A DNA stretch of 42,061 nt, from positions 1-42,061 of the forward strand of contig JAHDBW010000016.1 of NCBI GenBank assembly GCA_020630175.1, written 5' to 3'. The DNA comes from Anaerolineales bacterium (GTDB lineage Bacteria; Chloroflexota; Anaerolineae; Anaerolineales; UBA6668). Both the position numbers and the translations under genes were made by a program. Positions 7,307-15,229 of the stretch are shown here, one piece after another. Below the pieces are notes generated by a model. It was not told where the DNA came from. It made no database searches and saw only the letters and a list, made by a program, of their open reading frames with translations. Each line of letters begins with the position of its first letter. The stretch's first letter is position 1.

Positions 7307-8115
7307 TGGCTGGTGCATCCGCCGAGGTGGTCGCGCGTGTGACCAAAGCCGTACTCTCTTCACGCAAATATGCCAGCACCGCCCCAGCGACTGTTGATTT
7401 ACTAGTTGCGTTAGAAGCCCCTAATCACAAGTCTGCCAAAGCCTTAGAAAAGGCCGTGCGCAAGCATTTGCACAACATCATGGCACCCTACTTAGGCGAC
7501 CCTGATTATGCGCAGGCCGGTCTTGATCTCACTGCCGCCTTTGAAAAAGGGCAAGATGCCGCCAACACCTTGCTGTTGGAATACCTCAGCACGCACGAAT
7601 CCACCAAAGAACGCATTGCCATCATGGAACAGTTCTATCAGGATATTTTTGCGATCACCGGCGTGCCCAACATCGTTTTAGACCTAGCGTGTGCGCTCAA
7701 TCCGTTGGCATTCCCGTGGATGGGCTTAGGGCCAGATACCACGTTCTACAGCTACGATATCCACACCGAGCGCATCGACTTTTTGAATACATACTTTGCG
7801 TTACAGGGCATTCCGCAGGCTGCCAAGCTGCAAGACCTAGCGTTAGAAATCCCAACAGAACACGGCGATATGGCCTTACTCTTGAAGGAATTGCCGCGCT
7901 TTGAACGCAACTACAACAAAAAAGGCTGGCAACTGCTAGATGCACTAGATGTAGACTGGCTGGTCATTTCATTTCCAACCATTAGCTTGCACGGTGGCCG
8001 GTCGCTGGTCACGCACTATCGTAATTATTTTTCAGAAAAAGCTGCTGAGCGCGGCTGGGATTACACCGAACTGATGTACCCTAGCGAGATGGTCTTTGTA
8101 GCCAAAAAATCATGA
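7306..8115 (+). CDS. 16S rRNA m7G1405-type methyltransferase-like protein, copy 2
   Basis: A 269-residue tandem paralogue of the preceding gene with strongly diverged sequence. It keeps the family landmarks: HESTKERIA (from His97), motif I VLDLACALNPL (124-134), FYSYDI, LLLKELP and FPTISLHGGRSLVTHY. In motif I the glycine of CGLNPL is Ala, whereas copy 1 keeps Gly but lacks the Cys, so the two copies deviate in complementary ways. Its ATG overlaps the copy 1 stop (TAATG) behind a strong GGAGG at 6-7 bases spacing. Its own stop overlaps the rsmE start (ATGA). It may be a second enzyme with another base target, or a partner subunit. Family membership is well supported; activity is open. Confidence 0.8.
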   Translation: MAGASAEVVARVTKAVLSSRKYASTAPATVDLLVALEAPNHKSAKALEKAVRKHLHNIMAPYLGDPDYAQAGLDLTAAFEKGQDAANTLLLEYLSTHESTKERIAIMEQFYQDIFAITGVPNIVLDLACALNPLAFPWMGLGPDTTFYSYDIHTERIDFLNTYFALQGIPQAAKLQDLALEIPTEHGDMALLLKELPRFERNYNKKGWQLLDALDVDWLVISFPTISLHGGRSLVTHYRNYFSEKAAERGWDYTELMYPSEMVFVAKKS

Positions 8116-8840
8116 GCGCCGGACGTTTCTTTATAGATCCCAACGCCATTCAAGGCGACACCGTGTTTTTAGATGCCGATATTACGCGGCAATTGCGCAG
8201 CGTTTTACGCATGCAAGTCGACGATGTTTGCACCGTGCTAGACGGCACAGGCATGGAATACACGGTCAAGCTAATTGAACTAAGCAAGACAACGGGCAAA
8301 GGGCTGGTGACCGCCCGCACAGAAAATGCAAGCGAGCCTAATTTGCATCTAACGCTCTATCAAGGTGTGCTAAAAAAAGACAAATTTGAATGGATTTTGC
8401 AAAAAGGCACTGAACTTGGCGTGAGTGAGTTTGTCCCCGTCATGATGGAGCGCTCTGTACGCACCGAAGTCAAGCCAAAGCTGATGCAACGCTGGCAAAA
8501 AATTGTGCGTGAAGCCGCCGAGCAATGTCGGCGCGGTCGATTGCCGGTACTGCGGGAGCCAATTCCTTACAATACGGCGTTGGCGCAACTCACAGCGTAT
8601 AAAACCGTTTTGATCCCATGGGTCAAAGAAAATACAACAGCAATCCCTAGCCTGCCTGCCTTTACTGACAACGCGGCCATTCTCATTGGCCCAGAAGGCG
8701 GATTTGCACCAACTGAAGTTGACGCCGCCTTAGCCCAAGGCGCAACACCCATTACGCTTGGAAAACGCATCCTACGCGCTGAAACCGCTTCAATTGCGGC
8801 TTGTACCCTAACCCTTATGCATGGAGGTGACCTTGGCTAA
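8112..8840 (+). CDS. rsmE: 16S rRNA m3U1498 methyltransferase RsmE
   Basis: A SPOUT-fold methyltransferase acting on U1498 of 16S rRNA in the decoding region. The N-terminal PUA-like part begins SAGRFF. The catalytic part has [26 protein letters not shown], the SAM-binding loop [12 protein letters not shown] and the knot segment [11 protein letters not shown]. Its 242 residues are normal. The ATG at 8112 overlaps the stop of the preceding methyltransferase by four bases. The stop at 8838-8840 lies beyond the start of rsmI, so translation is probably coupled along the operon. It is normally a single-copy housekeeping gene, and nothing in the sequence suggests loss of function. Confidence 0.93.
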   Translation: MSAGRFFIDPNAIQGDTVFLDADITRQLRSVLRMQVDDVCTVLDGTGMEYTVKLIELSKTTGKGLVTARTENASEPNLHLTLYQGVLKKDKFEWILQKGTELGVSEFVPVMMERSVRTEVKPKLMQRWQKIVREAAEQCRRGRLPVLREPIPYNTALAQLTAYKTVLIPWVKENTTAIPSLPAFTDNAAILIGPEGGFAPTEVDAALAQGATPITLGKRILRAETASIAACTLTLMHGGDLG

Positions 8841-9528
8841 CGCAATCGAGCCGGGCACGTTATATCTCGTCGCGACGCCCATCGGCAACCTAGGCGACAT
8901 TACCATCCGCGCGCTTGATATTCTCAAAGGCGTTGATGTTATTGCGTGTGAAGACACGCGCACGACGGGGCGTTTGCTGAAGCATTTTGAAATCAGCACA
9001 CCCAAAACGCCCTTTCACGAGCACAACAAAGATCGCGCGTCAGAAAAGCTGGTTGACCGTCTTGAACAAGGCCAAAGCATTGCGCTGGTTACAGATGCTG
9101 GCACGCCGGGCATCTCTGATCCAGCTTATGTGTTGGTGCGCGCCGCAGTCGCTGCCGGGTTTACTGTCACTAGTGCTCCGGGCGCAACGGCAGTAATTCC
9201 AGCTTTGATTTTGTCTGGGCTACCCGTACATTCCTTTACGTTTAGAGGCTTCCCGCCGCGCAAGCCGGGGAAACGCAAACGGTTTATGGAAGTGGATGTT
9301 AACAGTCCACACACGCTGATCTTTTACGAAAGCCCGCACCGCATTGGAGCATTCTTGGCCAACGCACAAGAGGTCTATGGCGACCGCCAAGCGGCAGTGA
9401 TTTGTGAGCTGACAAAGAAATTTGAAACCATCCAACGTGGGCTATTGAGTGAATTATCAAGCTGGGTTGAAGACGGTGCCGATATCCGCGGGGAATTTGT
9501 AATCGTTGTGGATGGGTTGCGGGACTAA
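8833..9528 (+). CDS. rsmI: 16S rRNA C1402 2'-O-methyltransferase RsmI
   Basis: A tetrapyrrole-methylase-fold enzyme that 2'-O-methylates C1402 of 16S rRNA. Seen: [51 protein letters not shown] and FYESPHRI, all classic RsmI motifs. I place the start at TTG 8833 because a strong GGAGGTGA lies at 8823-8830, directly before it. An in-frame ATG at 8821 has no ribosome-binding site and would put that GGAGGTGA inside the coding sequence. The product is 231 residues (235 with the ATG). It overlaps the end of rsmE by 8 bases and is the last gene of the RNA-modification unit. Confidence 0.92.
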   Translation: MANAIEPGTLYLVATPIGNLGDITIRALDILKGVDVIACEDTRTTGRLLKHFEISTPKTPFHEHNKDRASEKLVDRLEQGQSIALVTDAGTPGISDPAYVLVRAAVAAGFTVTSAPGATAVIPALILSGLPVHSFTFRGFPPRKPGKRKRFMEVDVNSPHTLIFYESPHRIGAFLANAQEVYGDRQAAVICELTKKFETIQRGLLSELSSWVEDGADIRGEFVIVVDGLRD

Positions 9529-9561
9529 AAAGGGCGCAAGCATTTCCCTACTAATAAACAT

Positions 9562-10275
9562 ATGTCTGATACAAAAAATACGACTTCAGCTGATACAGGT
9601 ACAACGCCAGAAGACAAAACATCTTCTAAAAAATCGAGCCGGTTTCCAAATTCAAAAACACCAATCACCATGGTGCTTTTTTACACAAACATCTGCATCA
9701 CCATTGGCTTGGTACTCACCGCAATCGTTAGCCCAACTCTTGACTATCAGGCTGCTTTCGCACTTGCAGCCAAAGATAATGCGGCCATTGCAAACGGAGA
9801 ATATTGGCGTTTGCTGACTGCGTTTTTTATCAATACGCCGCTAGTATTATTCATCAATATGTATAGCCTCAATGCTATAGCACGCGCCGTAGAGAAATTT
9901 TATAGCGGCTGGCTATTTCTTGGGACCTATCTGACAGGCGGCATTATGAGCATTTTAGCTAGCTATTGGCTAACGGATGCGATGAGTTTCGGCGCTGGAG
10001 GAGCAATTGCGGCCGTTTTCGGTCTATTCTTTGGCTTTATTCAACGCTATAAGAATATCTCTCAACTCATAATGCCTGGCATTAGAGAAGAACTTTTCAA
10101 AGTCATTGGGATAAACGTAATCTTTATCTTACTGTCAGTGACTTGGTCGTGGCCAATCGACGTTTGGATGATAATTGCGGGCTTCTTTACAGGTTGGGCT
10201 ATATTTGTAATTCGTGAATTCGTACGCTCAACCCAAGTGTGGAAAAATTTGTCTAAAGCATTCGAAAAACAATAA
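9562..10275 (+). CDS. Catalytically inactive rhomboid-family membrane protein
   Basis: A 237-residue membrane protein with a polar, Ser/Thr/Lys-rich cytoplasmic N-terminus (1-32) and about six helices arranged as in rhomboid proteases. EYWRLLTAFFI, the loop-1 region and FGAGGAIAAVFG match the rhomboid core. The nucleophile in GASGA is Gly146 here. The partner histidine of the last-helix motif (HIAGLxxG in GlpG) is Ile204 (IIAGFFTG). With both residues gone it cannot work as a rhomboid protease; inactive members bind and escort membrane proteins. A TACTAA box 7 bases before the ATG, with no Shine-Dalgarno, suggests a leaderless start. The gene is separate from rsmI and ends before a bidirectional terminator. 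Confidence 0.75.
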   Translation: MSDTKNTTSADTGTTPEDKTSSKKSSRFPNSKTPITMVLFYTNICITIGLVLTAIVSPTLDYQAAFALAAKDNAAIANGEYWRLLTAFFINTPLVLFINMYSLNAIARAVEKFYSGWLFLGTYLTGGIMSILASYWLTDAMSFGAGGAIAAVFGLFFGFIQRYKNISQLIMPGIREELFKVIGINVIFILLSVTWSWPIDVWMIIAGFFTGWAIFVIREFVRSTQVWKNLSKAFEKQ

Positions 10276-10322
10276 TAAACTTGAATTGCGTGTTGATTAC
10301 ACCTGCCATTGATAACAAAAAA

Positions 10323-10363
10323 TCCCGCCTGGCATTACGTGCCATGACGGGACTTTTCTTTTT
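10323..10363. terminator. Bidirectional terminator between convergent genes
   Basis: The arms TCCCG/CGGGA and TGGCA/TGCCA form a two-part stem with a small internal loop and a TTACG apex. T-rich runs flank it on both strands: TTTTCTTTTT after the plus-strand hairpin and TTTTTT after it on the minus strand. It lies between the convergent rhomboid-like gene and the phosphomutase gene. Confidence 0.75.
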
Positions 10364-10448
10364 ATAAGCTGATTTCAATCCCAAAGATCAGAGATCTCTG
10401 AAACGAAGCGCGTGTACCAACGATTGCAGTTGGCATCATTCCGCTAGG

Positions 10449-11906
10449 CTAAACAGTCGCCGCAATTTCCTCGCCATATGCCAATAGCTCGGCTACATTT
10501 TCAGCAGACAGCCCTTCAGAATACACGCGCAGCACTGGTTCCGTGCCCGATGGCCGGATCAACAGCCAAGAATCGTTGTCCATCAGGTATTTGACACCGT
10601 CAATGGTTTGCACTTCGGCCACTTTCATTGAGCCAATCGTATCTGGTGCCTCATTCGCTAGGCGGGCCACCATTTCTTTTTTATTGACCGCCCGCGCCAA
10701 ACGCATATCACGGCGTTCATAATGCATCGGTCCAAACTCAGCGAGCAGTTCTTCTACAAGTTCAGAGAGTGGTTTTTTATAAGCCGCTAGAATTTCAAGC
10801 ATTAGCAGCCCCATCAACACCCCATCCCCTTCGGGGATATGCCCTTTGATGCTAATTCCACCGGATTCTTCACCACCTAGCAACACATCGCTGGTCATCA
10901 TATGGTCAGCAATGTAATTGAAGCCGACTGGCGTTTCGTACAGGTCTAAGCCCCACTTTGCCGCTTGGCGATTGAGCATGCGCGTGCTGGAGACCGTTTT
11001 GACAATTGCGCCTTTTTTGCCTTTTTTCTCTACTAAGTACTTCACAGCCAAGGCCATGATCTTATGCGGATCAACAAACACGCCTTGATTGTCCATCACG
11101 CCAATGCGGTCGGCATCACCATCGGTAATAAGCGCAATATCGCCACCGGTACTACTAACAGCACCAACTGTCGCATGCAAATACTTCATAATCGGCTCAG
11201 GGTGAATACCACCAAAGCCAGGGTTGAGATCACTACGAATTTCGTGCACCTCAACGCCAGTGCCAGCCAACGCGCCTTTAACATGCCCGCGGCCAGAGCC
11301 GTACATCGCATCCGCAACCACGTGCATCCGGCGTGGGTACGCAGCAATGGCATCAAAATCAATAATGCTTTGCAAATGCGCATAATATGCCGGAATTGGG
11401 TTAAACGGCACAATCAAGCCCATATCAAGCGCGCGGTCGTAATCTAATAGATTCGGCCCCTTTGCATCGAGTTGGTTCTTATCTAAAAAGCGCTCGACTT
11501 GATCAGATTGGCTAGGCAAAATGCTGCCGCCAAACGGCCCTTTAAGCTTGATACCGTTGTAACGTGGCGCATTGTGCGATGCTGTCAGCATGACGGCCCC
11601 AGCAGCTTTGAGATTGGTCACCGCGTATGAAATAGCCGGTGTTGGGCAGTCTGAGTGCGCCAAGTGCACCGTGATGCCGTTAGCCGCCAATACGCGCGCC
11701 ACTTCTTTGGCATAAGCCCGCGATAAAAAGCGCGTGTCATAGCCAATAATAAACACATCTTTATTGCTATCTTTGTAGAGTTCACCAAGCCATAAATCAG
11801 AGTTGACCGCATCAGCAATAGCTTGTGCCAAGCGCCGAACGTTGGTGAATGTGAATGTGTCCGAAATAACTGCACGCCAGCCATCGGTTCCAAATTTAAT
11901 ACTCAT
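10449..11906 (-). CDS. Phosphoglucomutase/phosphomannomutase family protein
   Basis: An alpha-D-phosphohexomutase interconverting hexose 1- and 6-phosphates in the cytoplasm. All four active-site loops are seen: phosphoserine loop TASHNAPRYNG (Ser110), metal-binding DGDADRIG (262-269), sugar-binding GGEESGG (344-350) and phosphate-binding RPSGTEP (451-457). The opening KFGTDGWR is typical. At 485 residues it has the family length, and the conserved N-terminus fixes the ATG start. The preference (glucose, mannose or glucosamine) cannot be read from sequence alone. A solute-binding lipoprotein gene lies 27 bases upstream on the same strand, so the two may be co-transcribed for sugar use. It ends toward a bidirectional terminator. 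Confidence 0.9.
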   Translation of the reverse strand: MSIKFGTDGWRAVISDTFTFTNVRRLAQAIADAVNSDLWLGELYKDSNKDVFIIGYDTRFLSRAYAKEVARVLAANGITVHLAHSDCPTPAISYAVTNLKAAGAVMLTASHNAPRYNGIKLKGPFGGSILPSQSDQVERFLDKNQLDAKGPNLLDYDRALDMGLIVPFNPIPAYYAHLQSIIDFDAIAAYPRRMHVVADAMYGSGRGHVKGALAGTGVEVHEIRSDLNPGFGGIHPEPIMKYLHATVGAVSSTGGDIALITDGDADRIGVMDNQGVFVDPHKIMALAVKYLVEKKGKKGAIVKTVSSTRMLNRQAAKWGLDLYETPVGFNYIADHMMTSDVLLGGEESGGISIKGHIPEGDGVLMGLLMLEILAAYKKPLSELVEELLAEFGPMHYERRDMRLARAVNKKEMVARLANEAPDTIGSMKVAEVQTIDGVKYLMDNDSWLLIRPSGTEPVLRVYSEGLSAENVAELLAYGEEIAATV

Positions 11907-11933
11907 AAGTTTTTTTAGTAGATTGTCAGAACG

Positions 11934-13232
11934 CTAATTTTGTAAGCTCTGTAGTTCTGTCGCGATAATAGACACTGCACTTGCAGCGGATTGTTTGCCT
12001 AACACTAAATTGCTAACCTCATTGGCAATTACCGGGCCTAACGCTTGAATTGGATCTTGCGCGGGGAAACGCACGCCATTGCGATAAATTTGCCGGACTA
12101 AGGTTGTAGGCGCATTCGCAGGCCAAGTGGCTGCGGCACTCTCTCTGAGCGGCACAAACCCTGCGTCAAGTGCCCAAGGCCCCAGTTGTTCTGGCGCTAA
12201 CAAGTAATTGAGCAATTCTGAAGCGCCCAATTGCTTATCAGGTGCTTCACTCACAATTGCATAGTGCCAAGTTTCAAGCATGGCAACGCCAGTGCGTCCC
12301 GCAGCGGTTGGAATTAGAGTTGCGGCTAAGTTTGTGACCTGATCATAGTTCGCAATATATTGCGTGGTGTCTGTCACATAAATCGAATCTGAAAATTCAC
12401 GGCGCGCATCCCAAACGGCTTGCGGCGTTGCAAATTCAGCCGACTGTGACGACAGCAACTCAAGGTCTTCTAGTATTGCTAAGCGCCCTAATGCAAGGTC
12501 AAACAAAGCCATGTCTAGCAAGTAAGGGTCGTCTGGTGTGCCAATTTCGCCGCCAGCCGTTTGATACATCGTAAAGACGCTCAACGCGCGGTTATCAGCA
12601 GCTGGAAAAACAAACGGCGTCTGATTTTCAATTAGGTCATCCAACTCAACCGGGCGATACGCAATCTCAGACGAGTCATAAACGCTAATGTAGCTGCGGC
12701 CAGCAAAAGGGATGCCCATTTCGGCACCTTCATAATAGGCATCGGGCAAGATGGTTTCTAAGATATCGCTTGGCATGCTGACATCATTCAGCAGATCTAA
12801 CGACTGTAGGCTGCCATCACGCGCGGCAAGCTGTAAATTACGCGATCCAAATGCAATCAGATCGGGCAGCACATCTGGCGCCGCAGCAGATGCAGTGCGC
12901 ATAGAGTCCAAAATTCCACCGCTACCAGTCGCCCGTTTTACACGGACTTCCACGCTGTAAGCTGGGTTTTGCTCTTCAAAGGCCTCAATTTGCTGCATGT
13001 AGAGCGACTCATCAAACGCTTCAGGGGCGGCCACTAAATCGGCCACAATCCAAACGCGAATTGGAATTTTCTGAGCAGCTTCTGGAATAGCCTCAGCTGT
13101 TGGAGCAAGTGTTACCGCAACCTCTGGGGCAGGCGTTGCGGTTAGGAGCGGCTCTGGAGTCACTTCGTCGGTTGTAAAAACACTACAAGCAGCCAGAAAA
13201 AGTGAGAAAAAGCCAAATAATATTTTGCGCAT
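11934..13232 (-). CDS. Extracellular solute-binding lipoprotein (ABC type, family 1-like)
   Basis: A 432-residue lipoprotein: signal peptide MRKILFGFFSLFLAAC with lipobox LAAC (Cys16), a Thr/Pro/Ala-rich tether to about residue 55, then a periplasmic-binding fold resembling sugar-binding family 1 (IRVWIVADL, YEGAEMGIPFAGRSYISVYDS, AMLETWHYAI). It would present a solute, perhaps a carbohydrate, to an ABC importer, but no permease or ATPase lies nearby, so the cognate transporter must be elsewhere. The phosphomutase gene follows after 27 bases, which fits a sugar substrate. TATAAT on the minus strand (plus 13242-13247) ends 9 bases before the ATG, giving an almost leaderless mRNA; it lies back-to-back with the xseA promoter. 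Confidence 0.8.
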   Translation of the reverse strand: MRKILFGFFSLFLAACSVFTTDEVTPEPLLTATPAPEVAVTLAPTAEAIPEAAQKIPIRVWIVADLVAAPEAFDESLYMQQIEAFEEQNPAYSVEVRVKRATGSGGILDSMRTASAAAPDVLPDLIAFGSRNLQLAARDGSLQSLDLLNDVSMPSDILETILPDAYYEGAEMGIPFAGRSYISVYDSSEIAYRPVELDDLIENQTPFVFPAADNRALSVFTMYQTAGGEIGTPDDPYLLDMALFDLALGRLAILEDLELLSSQSAEFATPQAVWDARREFSDSIYVTDTTQYIANYDQVTNLAATLIPTAAGRTGVAMLETWHYAIVSEAPDKQLGASELLNYLLAPEQLGPWALDAGFVPLRESAAATWPANAPTTLVRQIYRNGVRFPAQDPIQALGPVIANEVSNLVLGKQSAASAVSIIATELQSLQN

Positions 13233-13241
13233 AGCGGCGAG

Positions 13242-13247
13242 ATTATA
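13242..13247 (-). promoter_or_regulatory. TATAAT box 9 bases before the solute-binding lipoprotein gene
   Basis: Minus-strand TATAAT with 9 bases (13233-13241) before the ATG; the expected transcript start leaves only two or three leader bases. No convincing -35 hexamer is present 16-18 bases upstream. Confidence 0.45.
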
Positions 13248-13275
13248 TCAGGAAGGATAATGTAGATTGGGATGT

Positions 13276-13304
13276 TTGACAGCAGCAACACGCGCGTTTA
13301 CGAT
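13276..13304 (+). promoter_or_regulatory. Consensus promoter giving a leaderless xseA mRNA
   Basis: Perfect TTGACA (13276-13281), 17-base spacer, TACGAT (13299-13304), then 7 bases to the ATG of xseA at 13312. The predicted transcript start coincides with the start codon. This also argues against any xseA start upstream of 13312. Confidence 0.7.
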
Positions 13305-13311
13305 TGCAGTA

Positions 13312-14514
13312 ATGACCCAAGATTGGACCGTCATTGACTTGACGAATTACCTCAAAAATATACTCGAAACCGACTACCGATTACAAGATGTTACCGTGTC
13401 CGGCGAGCTTTCGAATGTATCGCGACCGCGTTCCGGTCATATTTACTTCACCCTCAAAGACTCAAATGCAACATTGCAATGTGTGATGTGGCGCAGCACA
13501 GCCGCCCGGCTAACCTATACGCCGCGTGATGGAGATGAAGTCAAAGTACACGGCAAAATCAGCGTGTATCCGGCGGCAGGACGCTATCAGCTATATGCGG
13601 ATCGCTTACAGTTGGCGGGCGCAGGTAACTTATTTTTAGAATTTGAAGCGCTAAAACGGCGTTTGGCTGCCACTGGATTATTTGACGCAGATCGGAAACG
13701 GCGCTTGCCTCAGTTTCCCAACAAAATTGCCTTAGTGACATCGCCCAGCGGCGCGGCGGTGCGCGATATGCTGAACGTGCTGCAACGGCGCTGGCCTTTG
13801 GCAGAAGTGATCATTGCCCCGACATTGGTGCAAGGCGATGCTGCCGCCAAACAGATTATCAACGCGCTACGTAAAGCAAATGCAGAACACCCAGACGTGA
13901 TTTTGTTAGCCCGTGGCGGCGGCGCAATTGAAGATTTATGGTGCTTCAACAATGAAGACCTTGCCCATGCGATTGCGCAATCTCCGGCACCCATCGTAAG
14001 CGGCGTTGGGCATGAAACAGACTTTACAATTGCCGATTTTGTTGCCGATCAGCGGGCGCCAACCCCATCGGCAGCAGCAGAGTTGGCAACGCCTAACCAT
14101 AGCGACCTGCGGCTGGCGTTAGATCAACAAGTTGAAACAATGCAGCGCCTGATCTTAGATCAGCTAGAGCGCAAACGCTTAGAATTGCGTAGCGTAGATG
14201 CCAGCCTGCAAGCCTTTGCCCCGCATAACATGATTGTGTACTCGCGAGAGCAAATACGCAATTTAGATCGACGCCTAAGCGCAGCCGCACAGCACAATCT
14301 CAAACTGGCCCAGTTACGCCTAAAACAACAGGCTGCTGCGCTAGAAACGCTCAGCCCACTGCGCACCTTAGAACGCGGCTATGCAGTCATACAAAAGCGC
14401 ACCGACCAACAACTAGTGCGCACGGCAGCAGACGTAAACCTGCAAGACGTACTTGATATCCGCTTACAAACTGGAACGCTGACCGTTAGCGTAGACGATA
14501 AATCCCCTGAATAA
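13312..14514 (+). CDS. xseA: Exodeoxyribonuclease VII large subunit
   Basis: The large subunit of ExoVII, which degrades single-stranded DNA to oligonucleotides (cytoplasm, DNA repair). Seen: N-terminal OB-fold (VTVSGELSNVSRPRSGHIYFT), catalytic core (KIALVTSPSGAAVRDML, LLARGGGAIEDLWCFN, SGVGHETDFTIADFVADQRAPTPSAAAE) and a long C-terminal coiled coil ending in GYAVI. I start at ATG 13312 (400 residues) because the promoter places transcription there and the protein then begins MTQDWTVIDL, as expected before the OB-fold. A TTG at 13267 would add 15 residues that overlap the -35/-10 boxes. xseB follows after 5 bases. Confidence 0.93.
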   Translation: MTQDWTVIDLTNYLKNILETDYRLQDVTVSGELSNVSRPRSGHIYFTLKDSNATLQCVMWRSTAARLTYTPRDGDEVKVHGKISVYPAAGRYQLYADRLQLAGAGNLFLEFEALKRRLAATGLFDADRKRRLPQFPNKIALVTSPSGAAVRDMLNVLQRRWPLAEVIIAPTLVQGDAAAKQIINALRKANAEHPDVILLARGGGAIEDLWCFNNEDLAHAIAQSPAPIVSGVGHETDFTIADFVADQRAPTPSAAAELATPNHSDLRLALDQQVETMQRLILDQLERKRLELRSVDASLQAFAPHNMIVYSREQIRNLDRRLSAAAQHNLKLAQLRLKQQAAALETLSPLRTLERGYAVIQKRTDQQLVRTAADVNLQDVLDIRLQTGTLTVSVDDKSPE

Positions 14515-14519
14515 TACTT

Positions 14520-14750
14520 ATGGCAACTCCTACCGAAACTCCAAGCTTTGAAGACGCGCTGCGTGAACTGGTTAGTATCGTTGAAAAATTAGAAGCAGGG
14601 CAACTTGCACTCAATGAGAACATTGCCCTGTACGAACGCGGTCAAAAATTGACAGCCTATTGCAATGGGTTGCTAGATACTGCCGAAGTGCAAGTGCGCA
14701 CCGTTGGTGAGTCGCCAGCGCCCAATAGCGGAGACCTGACCCTATTTTGA
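14520..14750 (+). CDS. xseB: Exodeoxyribonuclease VII small subunit
   Basis: A small helical subunit (76 residues) that binds the coiled-coil arms of XseA in ExoVII. Family signature: SFEDALRELVSIVEKLEAGQ followed by LALNENIALYERGQKL and CNGLLDTAEVQV. The length is typical. The ATG is 5 bases after the xseA stop, and the stop overlaps the TTG start of the next gene. Co-transcription with xseA ensures paired synthesis. Confidence 0.93.
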   Translation: MATPTETPSFEDALRELVSIVEKLEAGQLALNENIALYERGQKLTAYCNGLLDTAEVQVRTVGESPAPNSGDLTLF

Positions 14751-15229
14751 GTTTTGAGGAAATCTCAGTCTATCTCGCCATCTTTCGAAATGATGCGTTG
14801 ATGGCTGCGGTATTGGTCTGGGCTGCTGCGCAATTTGTAAAGCCGTTTGTGGCAGTTGTCACGCAGCGGACATGGCAATGGCACCTAATGCTGAGTTCTG
14901 GCGGTATGCCTAGCTCACACTCGGCGCTTGTGTCTGGTTTAGCGTGGGCACTGGGGTTACAAGAAGGATTTGCTAGCCCTGCGTTTGCAATTTCGACTGT
15001 GCTAGCAATGATTGTGATTTATGACTCAACCGGGGTCCGGCGGGCAGCCGGTGAGCAAGCGCGCATTCTGAACTTGATTGTTGTCGACGACTTACTAAAA
15101 GGGAAATTTCCGAAGCAGGCCCGCTTACGGGAGATGTTAGGCCATACGCCCAAGCAAGCAATCTCTGGCACATTGTTTGGCATTGTAGGCGCGTGGTTGG
15201 CTTATTTAGTCTTGCAAAACTACGGCTAG
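14747..15229 (+). CDS. Divergent PAP2 family protein (DUF212, YuiD-like)
   Basis: A 160-residue membrane protein with three to four helices. The acid-phosphatase-like motif is GGMPSSHSALVSGLAWALG, and YDSTGVRRAAGEQA is the second family block. Members are related to PAP2 phosphatases, but the substrate is unproven. The start is a TTG overlapping the xseB stop. Homologues begin a similar distance before the AQFVKPF block, which supports it; an internal ATG at 14799 would delete half the first helix. Its TAG stop and the murJ stop on the other strand share one CTAG (15226-15229), so the genes converge with no spacer and no terminator between them. Confidence 0.82.
   Translation: MSFEEISVYLAIFRNDALMAAVLVWAAAQFVKPFVAVVTQRTWQWHLMLSSGGMPSSHSALVSGLAWALGLQEGFASPAFAISTVLAMIVIYDSTGVRRAAGEQARILNLIVVDDLLKGKFPKQARLREMLGHTPKQAISGTLFGIVGAWLAYLVLQNYG

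Noticed and set aside
10389-10400. 12-base palindrome CAGAGATCTCTG
   Set aside because: It lies downstream of convergent genes where no promoter is expected; could be chance.
13267-13311. TTG start for xseA 15 codons upstream
   Set aside because: The added codons overlap a consensus TTGACA-17-TACGAT promoter whose start point is the ATG at 13312, and the extra residues match no OB-fold start.
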